Shown piece after piece: positions 43,933-57,900 of a stretch of 64,000 nt of DNA (position 1 is its first letter; each line of letters starts with the position of its first letter). The notes below the pieces were generated by a model. It saw only the letters and a list, made by a program, of their open reading frames with translations. It had not been told where the DNA came from and ran no database searches. The DNA is from Rhynchonema sp. JSB1_4. Taxonomy: Eukaryota; Nematoda; Chromadorea; Monhysterida; Xyalidae. The stretch covers positions 48,951 through 112,950 of the forward strand of contig JASAMV010006842.1 of assembly GCA_030248065.1 (NCBI GenBank), given 5' to 3'. The position numbers and the translations under genes are program-made.

Positions 43933-45923
43933 GATGTTTTTATATTGATCAACTGGTGATGGTGGTTCTTGGCGAGAAGATCCAATAGCGACAAATCGAC
44001 AAATACGATTGACGATAAGAGGAACACTTCAAATTTTGAAGAGAAAAACAGATGAACCGCAACAACTATCGTAACGGATGATGGAGCTGGTGGTGGGAGA
44101 CGTGGCAAAGGATTTAACGAGCTTTTCAATCAAGCACCGTAAATGGCATTTTCGGATGCAACACAGAGAGGGCTCAATCTGAATCTGCGCAGGCGACCAA
44201 CAAAAAAGATTTTTTTGATTTGGTCGGCGACAGAGCGAAACCAGCGGGCACGCGCTGTGTCCACCCATGTTAGGGACCATTGCCATACAGTGCCATGCTT
44301 TGCATTTGTGGGCCCCAACTTGTACTGCGCCCAATACGTACAAATGCGCTGTCGGAGGGCTCACAATTGCCGGACATCACCAAAAGCTGCTACATGCATA
44401 CATGTGGTATATGCAACAGGCAGTACGACATCTAAGCGGGCCATCTATAGCTGGCTGCATCTTACGATATACCGCGCGCGGCGTTCTAACAAAGTACGAC
44501 ACAAGCACAACATGTACACATGCGCAATGTTAACGCAGTCACGTACACGCGTACTCATTTATTCGGTACACAACCGCACAGCAAAATAACGCAACGGGAC
44601 CTATTTGGGGACACCAGCTGATCAGTTTCGGCCAACATGACAGTACACATGCTATAGCAGAAGCATGAAATGCCGCTTTACGAACCAGTCTACGACCGTT
44701 ATCGGGCTTGGTACATTGAAGTGTGAGCAGAAACTTCGCAATGCAGTGGCAGATAAAATATCAACGGTACATTACAGTTCTATCCAAGTCGCTTTCAGGT
44801 ATCTAGGGCCACTATACAGGCGGTGAACGTAAGTGGGAAAAGTATGAACGATTCTTACCGAATTTGCGGCCCCTGACTGCGTTGGGCGACGCGTCATGAT
44901 GCCGTCTGCCGGTACACTCTTGCTTTTCGACGAAATATTTCTGAAAAAATCATCGAAGTTCGGAAATTGCATTCGTTGCTAGCGTCATTATCTCCACTGC
45001 AGATGGAAATGAAAAATAAATGGGCCAGTAGCCGCAGAGCACCTCAAGTACACAACTACAAAATCGTCAAATGGCCCTTAGTTTGACACAGCCCGGTCGC
45101 ACACAAAATGGTCCACTGAACCAAACCCACACACAGCGCATGGTTACGTGTTTCCAATGCACAAGTGCACCGGATACTATTTGGTATTCTGCACGTTTCC
45201 ACTGCGCCCAAACGCAATGCTGCCATGAAAATGACATTACCGGCCGTTACAAACAAATACACAAAAACTGAAGTAAGCCTTGGCGTTAAGAGCAAGCCGG
45301 CGTACTGAAACGCTTTGCTGAAGCGAGCATGAATGTGGGGTATCAAGTTTGCAAATCGACTTTTTATTCACCATTCAGCAAGCATTCACAAACATTCAGC
45401 ACACACAAATTCAAAATAAACATGGAAAAAGAGCACATACGCATGATTATGAATATAAAACAACAAGAACAACAAACGTAAAATAGAACGCAGTACATCA
45501 TAATATTGGTCAGACAATCACTGGTCTAGCGGCAGCACAAATTCAAAAAATACAGGAAAAACATCATTCAAAACGCCATCATGGGAATTATGATCACAAA
45601 ACTGAAAACTGAGTTGATTATGAAGGGTCAACGATAAGAAAATATAATTACTCGTTCTAAATTTGTGACAAGTCAGCTAAAATGCCACTAAAATACCAGA
45701 ATTGACAAGAGAGCAGATACACCAGACCTAGATGTATGTAAATGACAACACAGTTCATCTCTGTTTATAGTGACGCGCAGTTTCGTTTGCAAATAGGCTC
45801 TTGCAGCCACATCTAACGACGATTATTCATTAAAATGTCCGAAACTGCCGCGCCTCGCCGACAATGTCACCATAAAGAAGATTGACTGTGTGAAGCAAGT
45901 TCACCGAAACAATTGGCTAATCA
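43933..45923. other. Intergenic: TYW1 5' flank and NUP98-NUP96 3' flank
   Basis: 2.0 kb between the NUP98-NUP96 stop and the TYW1 start, same strand. It holds one short candidate exon (44868-44972) and a minus-strand AATAAA at 45,362-45,367 that could polyadenylate NUP98-NUP96. No mobile element is evident. Confidence 0.5.
44868..44972 (-). CDS. Candidate short coding exon, function unknown
   Basis: An ATG at 44972 opens 35 codons (MQFPNFDDFFRN..., then MTRRPTQSGAANS) followed directly by a good splice donor, TCG|GTAAGA. It lies upstream of TYW1 on the same strand, but its phase (0) does not fit the acceptors I see before TYW1 exon 1. It may be the first exon of a small gene or an alternative start; it may also be chance. 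Confidence 0.2.
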
Positions 45924-48900
45924 CTAATCAGATTCTAACAAATCAGCGAGCTCCGCCGCTCCAGCCACCAGCTGATCCAATCCATAGGTGTGCTCAACAG
46001 CCGCTTTCAACATGTGACTATCCATCAATACTTGCTCCTCGCGGCTGCTCACGTGTTTGGCGATGGTGCTGAGATGACGGCACAGTTCGGCGCGGCACAA
46101 TCTGAGCGTGACAACATGAATTGACAAAATGTTTCGGTGTTTTCTTTGGAATGTCTGCTGCAACACTCACTGCTGTTACATTCTTATTCGCACTGACGAT
46201 GACCTGGTGCACCGCCTGGTGATTTTACGCCACGGATTGCTAAGAAAAGGTCAATTTTGGAGTGTTTCATACAACTTTTCCCTGTTGTCAGAACAGTATA
46301 CTTTGTATCATATCACACGTCGGTCAGAGCCACTAAGTATCCTGTGAGTCACTAGTTAGACTTATGTTCGTCGAATCCGCAAGCTAGTGGAAGCCACTGG
46401 CCCATTTCCGATAAACTGAAGTTCTAATTGTCATCATAGGACAAAATACCGTTTCGTACATGCCAACACAACCAGACTGCATGTTCCAATGATCACACAA
46501 CCAGATGACAGGTGACAACAAACGCGGGCTCATTCAGATTCTACTGGCTCATTACTGGTTCATTTGCCAAAATCTACTGGCTCATTTCAAATTCTTACTG
46601 GTTCTTGAGCCAGTAAAAATGGCAAAAAACCCTGATTATCGGTGAGTATCGTAAGATGCTTGCATTTGGACCTGTTGGCTGATGCTTCACGCGCGGATAA
46701 CCTCCAATGCTATATGCTCGAAAAGTCAGGAATTTTGTTTGACTGGAGATGAAGTACTGTTTAGGGTTAGAGAGATGTCGGGTACCAAAAAAGTGTAGGT
46801 GTCGGATGTCGGGTGCCTCCCAAAAAACTCGACACCCGACACTTGCGGTTCAAAACATCAGTTTTGCTGAGAGAAGAATTTTGAGAGAAAGTTTCCTTCG
46901 AACCAAATGTTTCCGAAGACGTAAAAGTGACATTTTTGGTGTTTCTTTCGTGTGAAAAAACTTGAATTCAGTAACTTGAGCCAAAAATTGCACTAATGAT
47001 GCAAATGAGCAAAAATTTGCCTGTTTTTGGTCCAAAACTAGGTGTCGGGTGTCGGTTTTTTTCCAAAAACTAGACGTCGGGTGTCGGGTTTTTTTGGAAC
47101 TGTCGGGTGTCGGGTGTCGGCTTTTTTCTCAGATGTCGGGTGTCGGGTACTTCCAGATGTCGGGTGTCGGGTACCCCGATCTCTAACCCTAGTACTGTTA
47201 AAAGAAAAGTGTTACGAAATACGGAACAAACAGGGATAAAATTGTAATCAATCAGGAAAAATTCTATTGCGGTTAATTGTTTAGTCAATCAACTACCAAC
47301 CAAGTGGAGCGAGGCACGAAATGTAGCTAGGCGCTTTCATCGCTTTTAAAGCGGTCCTGCATTGTCGATCCGAATACACTAAAGTTCTAAATCCGCAACA
47401 AAAAAAAGAAAGGCCACGACGATAATCAGACTCGGTGATCTGCGCCGGACTCGGTTTAGTTTAGTTTATAGCGTCGACACCCACTCAATAATACATAAAT
47501 AAGAAGATTAAGTGAAAGAAGCATAATTACAAGACCGGGTGTGGAGTTTACGAACATGATCGGTCGTGTGTAAAGTGGTTAACGCGATTCATTTCGCAGG
47601 AGTGGTTGACGCTAATTAACAATCCGACAAAAACGTGACGTACGTCATTTCCCCATTTACCAATAGATGGATCAGCTATTTTGAGCGAAGAGACGCAGGT
47701 CAGTCGCTCACACCTGGCTGTTGCAATTATTATTCAGTTTCATTTTTGTTTGCTTTTCGGCGTGTTCTCACTACGCAGGACCAACTCCACATCAACCAGC
47801 AGAACGGGTCATTCCCGCGCGAAACATCAGCTCACAGCAGTCATGATTTCCGCAAATGTGAAAACTTTTGGTGCGAACAGAACAACTACCTTCGAAACAA
47901 ACAATGCTCCATCCAACCTTTGCAAGGGTGTGGCGCACTGCATTACGTTTATGGAGTTCATCAATGCCAGCAGATCATTGTTCAGTTCTTGAAGACGCTC
48001 GCGTGCATCTGCACTCGACCCTGAAGACAATAAATCTATTAATGAAATTAGTCTCTTTTTATGGCGGCCTTAAATATAACGAGATCAGTTACTTCTCGTT
48101 GTTGTGAGAAACAATCACAACGGGCATGGTAATCCTCCCTTAGGGCGAACTTAAAGGGGGCCTTTCGCATTTCAAACCCCCTTCAAACCTCGCATGTATT
48201 TAGACAGTGGTCAAGGCGTCATAAAAGTCAAACACACCGGAGGTCTAACGTTCAGCATGCGTCCAGGAGATGCGCTTCAAGAGGAACATCCGGGATTAAA
48301 ATCAAATGTGGACCAGCCCAATTTCTACCTGCGCTTTCAGGCAACTCGCCTGATGACAAGGGTGGTCAAGGCGCAGAATGTTTCGCACGATATTTGCCCC
48401 TGCCTCACTATAGAATTTCGCTTTTCTTTTTATTTCGAATTGCAGCGAATTGTTCGTGCGTGGCTGCTAAATGTTTCAAGGTCTGCTTGTCACGCTGGAA
48501 CAATTCGTCGAAATTCGAAATAAAAAGAAAAGCGAAATTCCATAGTTAGCGGTGTTGCACGTTTCATGCGAAACATTCATTCGCCTTGACACCTTGTTGA
48601 TCAAGCAGTTCGCCTGAATGCGCAGGTATAAATTGGGCTGGTCCGCCGCACACTTTGTTCCCGGATGTTCCTCTTGAAGTGCATCTCCCGGTCGCATGCT
48701 GCAGATTGGATTCTTGGTGCGTGAGAGTTTAATAACGCTCTGAACAATGTTCAAATGCGTGCAAAGTTTGAAGGCGGTTTGAAATGCGAAAGGCCCCCTT
48801 TAAGTTAAATCCGGAATCCGGAAATAATTTGCGTGCAAAAATGCAAAACATTTCTAGGTTCCGGAAATATTTCCGGAAAACGCAAGAATTTACATGCAAA

Positions 48901-51900
48901 TATAATGCGTTTTCCGGAAATAATTCCGGATTCCGGTTTCCGGACTCAACCTAAGCCCGCTCTAACTGACTCGTGTTGCGGAAAGTTTCACAATATAGCG
49001 AGTCCCAAAAAGACGGCACGATGCTCATCAACAAAGTTTTGGAATCAGGACAAAAACTTGCGAAACTACAAACCTATCGCGTCGACAGCGGTAATGTTGT
49101 CCAGCAAATCATAATATCGACAATACAATTGTCCGCCGGCGGTCCATTTGACGATAAAACTTGAAACATCAGCCAGTTTGGATAGAATCTCACGAAGCCG
49201 CGCGTTGTCTTCTGCAGAAATGAGATCGAATACGTTCGTTTGGACAATTAGAGGCGATTAGTACCAATCTTGTACGTCAACATCACTTTAGAGGATTTTG
49301 CTGATTGGGTTTTGAAATTTCACGGAAAATCCGTTGCTGTATTAATTCATGAAGACCAGTGTTGTGGCTGGGGGGATGGGGGGGATTCCCCCCTAAGGAG
49401 TAGGTACCTTGCAACCACCCCTTGGGGGGATGGGGGGAAGGGTAGGTACCTTGCAACCACCCCGGAGGGTACCTTGCAACCATAAATTTATGGTTTTTAT
49501 AGGCAACAATGGGTGTTTTTCGACCTCAAAACCCCAAAAATCGCGCGCTCGGCGCGCAAACCTCCATATAATAGCTATTTTGGGCAAATTTTCGGCCAAA
49601 ATGCAAAAAAGTACGATTTTTTTCGGCCAATTTTGCAGAAAAAAGCATGCAAAAAACACCCTTTTTTCGGACCCCAGGGGTACCTTGCAACCTTCTGGAG
49701 GCTGGGTAGGGGGGTACCTTGCAACCATCTGGATCCATCCCCCCCCAAGGGTACCTTGCAACCATCTGCCTGCCACTACACTGCTGAAGACTGCCATTCT
49801 CGATACGATGGGAAGTCATTCAAACGGAAACATCAGCGAACAGCGCGATTGCGTTGGAGATTAGAAGTAATCAAAATGAAGCACAAAGCCACGCGTACGA
49901 GATGGCCGAGTGATGCACGTTTGGATTGAAAACGACAAGCCAAACCCACAAGTACGTGCCATTTCCGATGGTATTTTGATGTTGACTGCGGTCAACACAT
50001 TCGATTAACACAAACGGCAAACAATATTACCCACGCTCATACAAAGTCGCTCAACTTTGTGTCAACAAAATGCGTCAGCGAAACGCGTCAACCACTCCAC
50101 AATGTGTCTGACACAATCCACAATACGCGTGTATTCTGGCTTTCGTCATTTTCAGTCCACTTATTATTTGTTTATTCACAGTCTTGTTTGTACGCCTATC
50201 TCCGGTGGCCGTCGAAAATTTTCGGTTTTTTTCGGGATTTTTTTTCGGGATTTTTTTTTCGGGATTTTCGACCCCACCCCTATCTCCGTCGTCACCGTCA
50301 GTCATACGGTTCACTTATGTTTCACGTTTGGACTTTTACAGTACATCCGAATGGAGGTCATTCAATCAACATGTTCGTCTCAAATCTTCGAAAACCAAAC
50401 ATTTTGCCAACTTGTCGAACGACGACGATAAGCAAAAAAACCAGGATTACTGACAATAGATGTCACACAACAAATACTAGTGGAAACCATTCCAGTGGTC
50501 CGACTAACGATTGACAATCAATGTCGGCGCGATAACATCCATCAACAGCGAGTGTGCCCTGTCCCATTGTGCGGCGTTGAATGCATGCTCGAACGCGCAC
50601 ATCGGCTCGCGGTTGTGTTCGGCGCAGATGCGCTGCAAAGAAGCAAAATTGACATAAATGTGGAATGGAGGCGAATAAATCGATAAGTAAGTGATTTGTG
50701 GCAAATTTGGCCATCCGACCGGTCACGTGACTGAATGATATGCACTGTTTTTCACTCTGTTCCATTCCTAAGTACTGATTTTTTCCTTGGGTACCGAATT
50801 CGTTATAGTGATACGGTTTCTCGTGCCCCGTTGACTACATACTGCATATTTTTACATAGTGACTGTAATCGATATTTCTAGAACAGTGGATCACATAAGA
50901 TGCGAAGACAACCAATCGAATTGAGCCAACTATTATTAACGGTTGACAGTAGCTGGCACCAGACCCATCACCAAGTCTGATGGAATCCATTCGTTATTTC
51001 GGCACGCCAAGCACCGCAAGTGATTTTATTTGCTGCTAAATATCAGGGAGCAATCGTCACACTCACACCAACCTTGGCGTCATGTAGCCACCAAGCGGGC
51101 ACATGCAATCGCTCCACAATGAACTGCCAATGTTCGCTGCCGACTTTGATATCGCTCCGACTCGTGATCAAATGACGACCGATCAAATCACGACAGGACG
51201 TGTGACGACTGAAACGAAGATAAAGCTTTGAGAAAAAACCACAAAGAAAAGGAATTTGTGCACAAGAATTACACTATGTGTATATTGTTCAGCCTTTTTG
51301 TGGGAACACATCACACACGACAGGGTCGCACATACGCGCACACTAAAACACCAGCTCGACTTCGGAAATGGTGCAGTTGCAACACGAAGAGAGAAAATCA
51401 TGGTCCATTTTGTATTCCACATTGAGTAATATTCCCAAATCACCAGTGACGTTTGAACGTTCCACTAATATACCATCTACGAAATCGAATGAGCTTGAGC
51501 ATGAGACTGGGAATTCTTCTACTCTCTCTGTTTTTCTCTTCTTTGTGAGCCCAAACAGGAATCCGTTAATGCTTGCAGAACCTCCTACCTGGTCTTGTAA
51601 CTGTGCTTCTATCACTAATTTTCTGCATGGTTTCATGCGTCATTGAGAGCAACAAAACAAACAAAAATGAGACTGGGAATTTGCTTTTGAAAAAGATATC
51701 AAATAACGCACACGTGATCGTCTTCAATATGCAGCAGCACAAACAGCGCGTATCGCAACAACGCCAGATCCCCGCGTGCGCTCGCGCTCACTTGTGACGC
51801 GTACGATAGATGCAGTTGATCGGATACGGTGGTGGGCAGGTGGTGGTAGCCGATGGCGTGCAGGGTACACCATAGATGCCAGCTGCAAGACGGGAACTGA

Positions 51901-54900
51901 TTGGCGTCCGGCCACGAAGACGAAAGCGACAATTCGTGGAGAGGTTGAATTTGAAAGAGTGTATATCGTTGTGGCAGAGCACGGACGCAAAACCTCGTTT
52001 CGCTTGGAACTTGAAAGTCTACGTGCATGATGTGCTCTGATGCCAGAATGACAGTGCTTGTTGAAAACGGTTACTATGTCTGTTGACAATATGGACTGAT
52101 GCCAATATGCCCTCCCAGCCCGGCGTTGCCGTTTGACGTAGACGAGGATTAATGCATAATTTTCAGTTTCTGTTAACATGTCCTGTGATATGTACTGAAA
52201 TCAAATCAATCATCGCCAGAGCGTTGTAAAACTTTTGAACAGCCACTGAAAATTTTCAGTTTAGCAGCTTCTTGTTAGTAGTCGAATTTGAAAAAAACCA
52301 CAAACCCTACTAAAACGCTTGGCCACCGAATATGCAGCAGCGCAACTTCATCAAATCGCCTCCAATTTCACCTGAGATGTACATCGAGCGCGTTGTTTGT
52401 GTACGCGAGTGCATTGAGCACTTGTGCCAGTGAGGTGGTCCTGTCCGCATACAGACGCAACATCATGTACCGCATATCATTGTGCCGCTTGGCGTCCGTC
52501 GAGCTCGATGATGTTTCACTCTGTCCATTTATAAGAGGTCGGGCACAAGATCCGTTGGCATCGAAGGATGCGAGCACGTCACTCAGATCCGATGCCGAAT
52601 GACAGCCGAGCCTGTGCGATTGACAACTGTATAGTCCAGCCACGTGCTAATGAGACGACTCTTTTTAAAGCTTGCTTGGCCAGATTAAAAAATGCGCCGA
52701 TTGCACGGGTTTTCGCAAACAAAAGAACGAGATTGGGCCGAGAGACGTGATGACAAGTTCCAGCTGGCTGACCTCAATTTGTTGCGTGCTTATGCGAACA
52801 GTTACGCGTTTGTTCAACACGCAAATGTTTTGGAAGGCAAAAGGGAATTTACGCACCGAGGTGGAGAGCGTGTTGTTAAAAAAATACATGCATTTCTCTT
52901 TCTTTCATTTCCGAAATACGTGGAACCGGAATATTATTGGATCCGTTCAAGTCAACTTCAAAATAAGTCGTCTCATGAGTTCGTGGCTGGACCATACTGT
53001 TTGTTCTGCTAATTTGCACCAGTCACTAGTTTTTTGACCAACGTAAATGTTGATCGTTATATATCTGAAAACAGCTCTCACAATGGCGTTATTGGACCTA
53101 TTCGCATATGTAAATTCCATTTATCGTGAATTAACGTAAAGTCACGGCATTAAACCAAGGCCAAATAATCCGCTCCCGATCACCAAATTTGATATCGGCG
53201 TTGTAAAAACAAAAACAACGTTCGATTTTACCCCCAGTTTTGTGCACATGTTTTACGCGAGCAAGGTCCGCTCGCGGTGCGTTTTGGAGGAAAAAAGTGT
53301 CAGAGGCATTCACACCGATTAGGCCTGGCACTAGGTTTAGAAGTCGGGAGAGGGATAAACAACATCTGAGAAAAAAACCGACATCCGACAATTCTAAAAA
53401 ATACCTGACAAGTTTTTGAACCAAAAGCAGACAACATTTTGCTCAGTTGCATGAGTGATGCAATTTTTGGCTCAATTTACCGAAGTCAGGTTTTTCAAAC
53501 GAAATAAACACCAAAATGTCACATTCTCCGCCTTTGGAAACATTTGGTCCGAAGAAAATTTTCACTCACCAAACTTATTCTCTCGGCAAAACTCATCTTT
53601 TGAACGAGAAGTGTCGGGTGTCGGCTTCCTAAACAACCGACATCCGACATCTGGAGGCACCCGACACCTGCACTTTTTTGGCACTCCGACATTCCTCTAA
53701 CCCTAAATGGCATCTCACTCGTCTGTGAAACTAGGCCGAAACCAACGAACATCACTGCTGTTACAGCAGTCCGAAAAATAATCACTGAAACAAAATCAAA
53801 TCCGAATAATCCAACCATGCATGCAGCGCAAACGCGTGCAGCCAGTGTAGTTTGCCAACAACGGTCGGTTCATTGATTTGTCCTCCCAACAACTGCATCA
53901 ACTGTTTCGTGTACTCATCGACATACTGATCTGCACCGAGCACGCGCCTACAAAGCAAGCAAACTTACAAATACTCGGACAAGGTCAAGATTACCATTTG
54001 CCGCGATAATATGTGATCTTCGATCGCAGAAAACGACACGAGGAAGGAAAACACGAGGTCCCGAAACAAGATTTCCACAGCACTTTTGAAACAACAAAAA
54101 AGAAACGACAAAAAACCGTAAAAAAACACCAACCACCGAGCCAATTGTTCGTTCACCAAATCACGTGTCTCCGACCCAGCAGTCAAAACCGTCGCCAAAT
54201 GCGGCAAATGACCATTGACTGCAATTTTGGCAGCTTCACTCAATCGACCGTATTTGACGTGCGCCAGCACACGTGCGCTAACTGGTTTCTGCAATAGACG
54301 TTTCTGTTTATTGGGCTAAATGTTTACTGCTTATTCGTCAACGGAAACCGCCTGTTCATCATTGTTTCTGCCAAACCTTTGGGCTGCATTTACAGCGGTG
54401 TTGAAACATTCATAATTTTTCCGAAAATACCACATGCAGTAAGTACTCCAACAGCCGCCAGTAACAAGTAAAGGCAAACTACACCAACATACAGGACGAG
54501 ATGTGCTTAAACGGAAAGAGAAAATCCTCATGCCCTATTTTGTGTTCTACAAAGTGCAACATTTCCCAAATTCTTTGGAGCAACCCGTGGTTAAAGTAAT
54601 TTTTGAATTTTTGGAGCAACCCCCCTAGTATGGGAATTATTTTTATTTTTTGGGCGCGCGAAATTTGTCCAAATTTGGGCTGGGAATGAGAAATTTTAGA
54701 TTTCTCAACGACAGACCACTGAATAAAATCCAGATCCGAAGTTGGTTTGGGCCTCGCCATAACAATCCAACCGTGGCCGCAATATGCTTGCGTATTTTCC
54801 GCAAAATATATTTTAAAAACCTTTTTTTCAAACATTTTTCCAGCATTTAAGGATATCCATGGTCCAAAAAACGCCTATTTTTAGAGAAAATTTTGTCGGG

Positions 54901-57900
54901 CAATGGTCTGAAACAGACTAAAAATGCACTTGGGGCTTGGAAAATTTCTCGAAAATTTTTGGAAAGAATAGTTTTTTCCAAGTTCTCACTTGGAAAAATT
55001 TCCGAAAAAGTAAAAACGTATTTTTCCAGGCCTCAGCAAACAATGGTTTTTTTCGGTTTTCTTCGAAAAAAACGTTTTTTCGGCATGCAAGTACAGACCG
55101 CAGCACCTGATCAAGCCAACAATTAGCAGATTGGAAGGTGGCCGTCAAAAATCCCGAAAAAAAATCCCGAAACGAAAAATCCCGAAAAGCAAAAATCCCA
55201 AAAAAATCCGCTCCCTTGACTCAGTTGCGTTCAAGGTTTATATGTACGTATGACCCAATCAAAGTTCGTCCACAACAACTCACGAGCGGGGACAGCGCTT
55301 TCAGTTCATTCGTCATTTGCGTCTCGAACAACCTGCTCACCAGCGAACCGACTTTTTCTTTGCGACGCTGCTGCTCCTGGTGCTCGTTAACTGCAAGCAT
55401 AATAATATGATCTGTGGCAACTGCCATGTGACCAACGCGATATCATGTACCTAACCAGATTGTAATAAAAATAAAAAAAATTGTTTTTTTTAATCATGAC
55501 TGCGTGTATAAGTGCACTAACAAACAGTTCCAGTCTGGCCTTCTTTGCGCCGGTAACCCTGACCATCTTCACGGTATAGGGTACCTTGTCAACGTTGTAT
55601 ACGAAACTACATGGGGTATGCTTATACTTGCGTATTTTTCCGCAAAATATATCTTTGGAAAAAAACCGTTTTTTCCGGAAGAAAACGGTTTTTTTCAAAT
55701 ATTTTTCGAGTACTTAAGGATACCCATGGTCCAAAAACGCCTATTTTGGAGAAAATTTCGTCGGGAAATAGCCTGAAGCAGGCTAAAAATGCACTTGCAG
55801 ATTAAAAAGTGCTCATTTTGAACTGTTCAGTACCGATTTACATGGGTTTTGACAACATCCTCTCGCAACCTTGGAAAATATCTCGGTAACTTTTAGAAAA
55901 AAACCGTTTTTTTCCAAAAGTTCCCACTTGAAAAAATTTCCGGAAAAATAAAAACGTATTTTTCCGGGCCTCGGAAAAAAACGGTTTTTTTTCGGTTTTT
56001 TTTCGAAAAAAAAAACGTTTTTGTGGACCGCAAGTATAGGTATGCTAGCCACTATAAGGCACACAGACTTATATCCCAACGCGTACCTGAACGTTCTGCA
56101 AACCCGAGGTCACCCCACAACGCGACGGCCAGATCCCAGCATGACGTCTCGAAATCGCTTAGTTCTGAAAACCCAGTTCATACCATTTTGCCGGATCGAT
56201 GGCACAAACCAACAATTTTGTATTATTTGACAGTGTTGTTTTTTTATTGATGAATGGCAAAATCAAACAAACGGTCATTGATTATCATCAAGCGAAGGTC
56301 ATTCATCGGTGAAACATCAATACTTTTTTTATCCTGTGCCAAATTTGGAAACAGGCTACTGGTCGCAATGCGACGAGAATGACAGGCCGACAACAAATAG
56401 GAAATTAGCAACATGGTCTGCAAATCAACAAAGCAGTAACACAGAACGTTTGCAAGTGCGTACAGCATAAACTCCGTATAGTGAACTGATCGGGATACAC
56501 ATTTTTGTGCGGCATATCGGGGCATGCGCGGCAGCGCATGCCCCGATATGGTTTACAAAATTCACCACATGGAATTTAGCTCATGGTTCATGGCCATGTG
56601 CTTAGCACGAAGTAGCGATTGTGTTACGGTAGCGCATGCCCCGATATGGTTTACAAAATTCACCACATGGAATTTAGCTCATGGTTCATGGCCATGTGCT
56701 TAGCACGAAGTAGCGATTGTGTTGAACGTGAATGAGTCCATTTCAGAAGCCATGCGTATGAACACCAAGATTTCACGTCCTGAACTGATAAAACGTGCCA
56801 TAAAACGTGCCAAGTCGTGCCATTTTTTCACTTCATCTAATATGTGCCATGTTCGTCTCATTTACCTTGGCTATCTGATTCAGCTTGCTACTGGAATTTC
56901 TGGAACCTCAAAATTTGTTCATTATAGAGGGGGCGCTTCGGTAGTTAATGAATCACTCGCACGACCAAGTCCTTCACCAGAATAGAGAAATATTCACTAC
57001 ATATAGTTGTAACACGTGAAAATTAGGGACATGCCAAGTCGTTCACTATATAGAGAGACTCACTATATGGAGGTTCACAGTAGAGAGGGACGACTAGACT
57101 GTACTTGTAAGTTGCTGAAGAAATTAGTTCAGCAAGCAAATTAATCGACATTTGATGATAATGAGTGACGTTCTTGATTGCTTGCCGTGTTACAAGCAGG
57201 TGTTTCACGTGTTTTCGGCTACCTTTTAAAACTTTTTCGTTTACCCGACAATAGGCACGCAAAGTCACTTAAAAAAACCAACAGACACAAGCACATACCA
57301 AATTCACGCGCCAATTTCTGATAATCGTGCAGCGCAGCGATGCCGGGCATCGGCACAAGTTTCGGGCATCCGGTCACGTGATCCACGCGTTGTACGTCGG
57401 AATGACGCAATTGACAGGACACCATGGCGTGCAGCAAGGACTGAAATAAAGGTGGTATGGCGTACGGTGACTTTGAGTGCGATTCAACGAACAATCGGTT
57501 ACAGTCCGCCACGTATGTAGTGGCGTCGGCATGGTAGGGTGCAGGGTTCCTTTTTCAAAATGGGCCAGTCGCCAGTGGTGGTCCATTGGTGGCTCATTTG
57601 TATACAGTATACAGTCACTGGAGCTGGAATACAGCGTGTGCCCTCTTCAAAGCGCTGTTACCTCCTTCTACGCGGTTTTTGTCATTCATATTTTGTCCTC
57701 AATTTTGTTAATCACCTCCCTACACCTGAGTACTCTTCATAGCGACCTAAAATCATGCACATTGGTCACTATAATGTAGACCGCAGTAAATTGAGAAAAA
57801 TACTCAAGTAGCTCATTGAGAATGGAAAAACTCATCACTCTACAGTGATCATTATGCATTGGGTGTGCTTGTGGCAGTGATCATTACACAGAACGGTCAA

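Noticed and set aside
55138..55215. AAAATCCCGAAAAA repeats as a regulatory array
   Set aside because: Low-complexity A-rich DNA similar to 50,220-50,270; no pattern beyond simple sequence.
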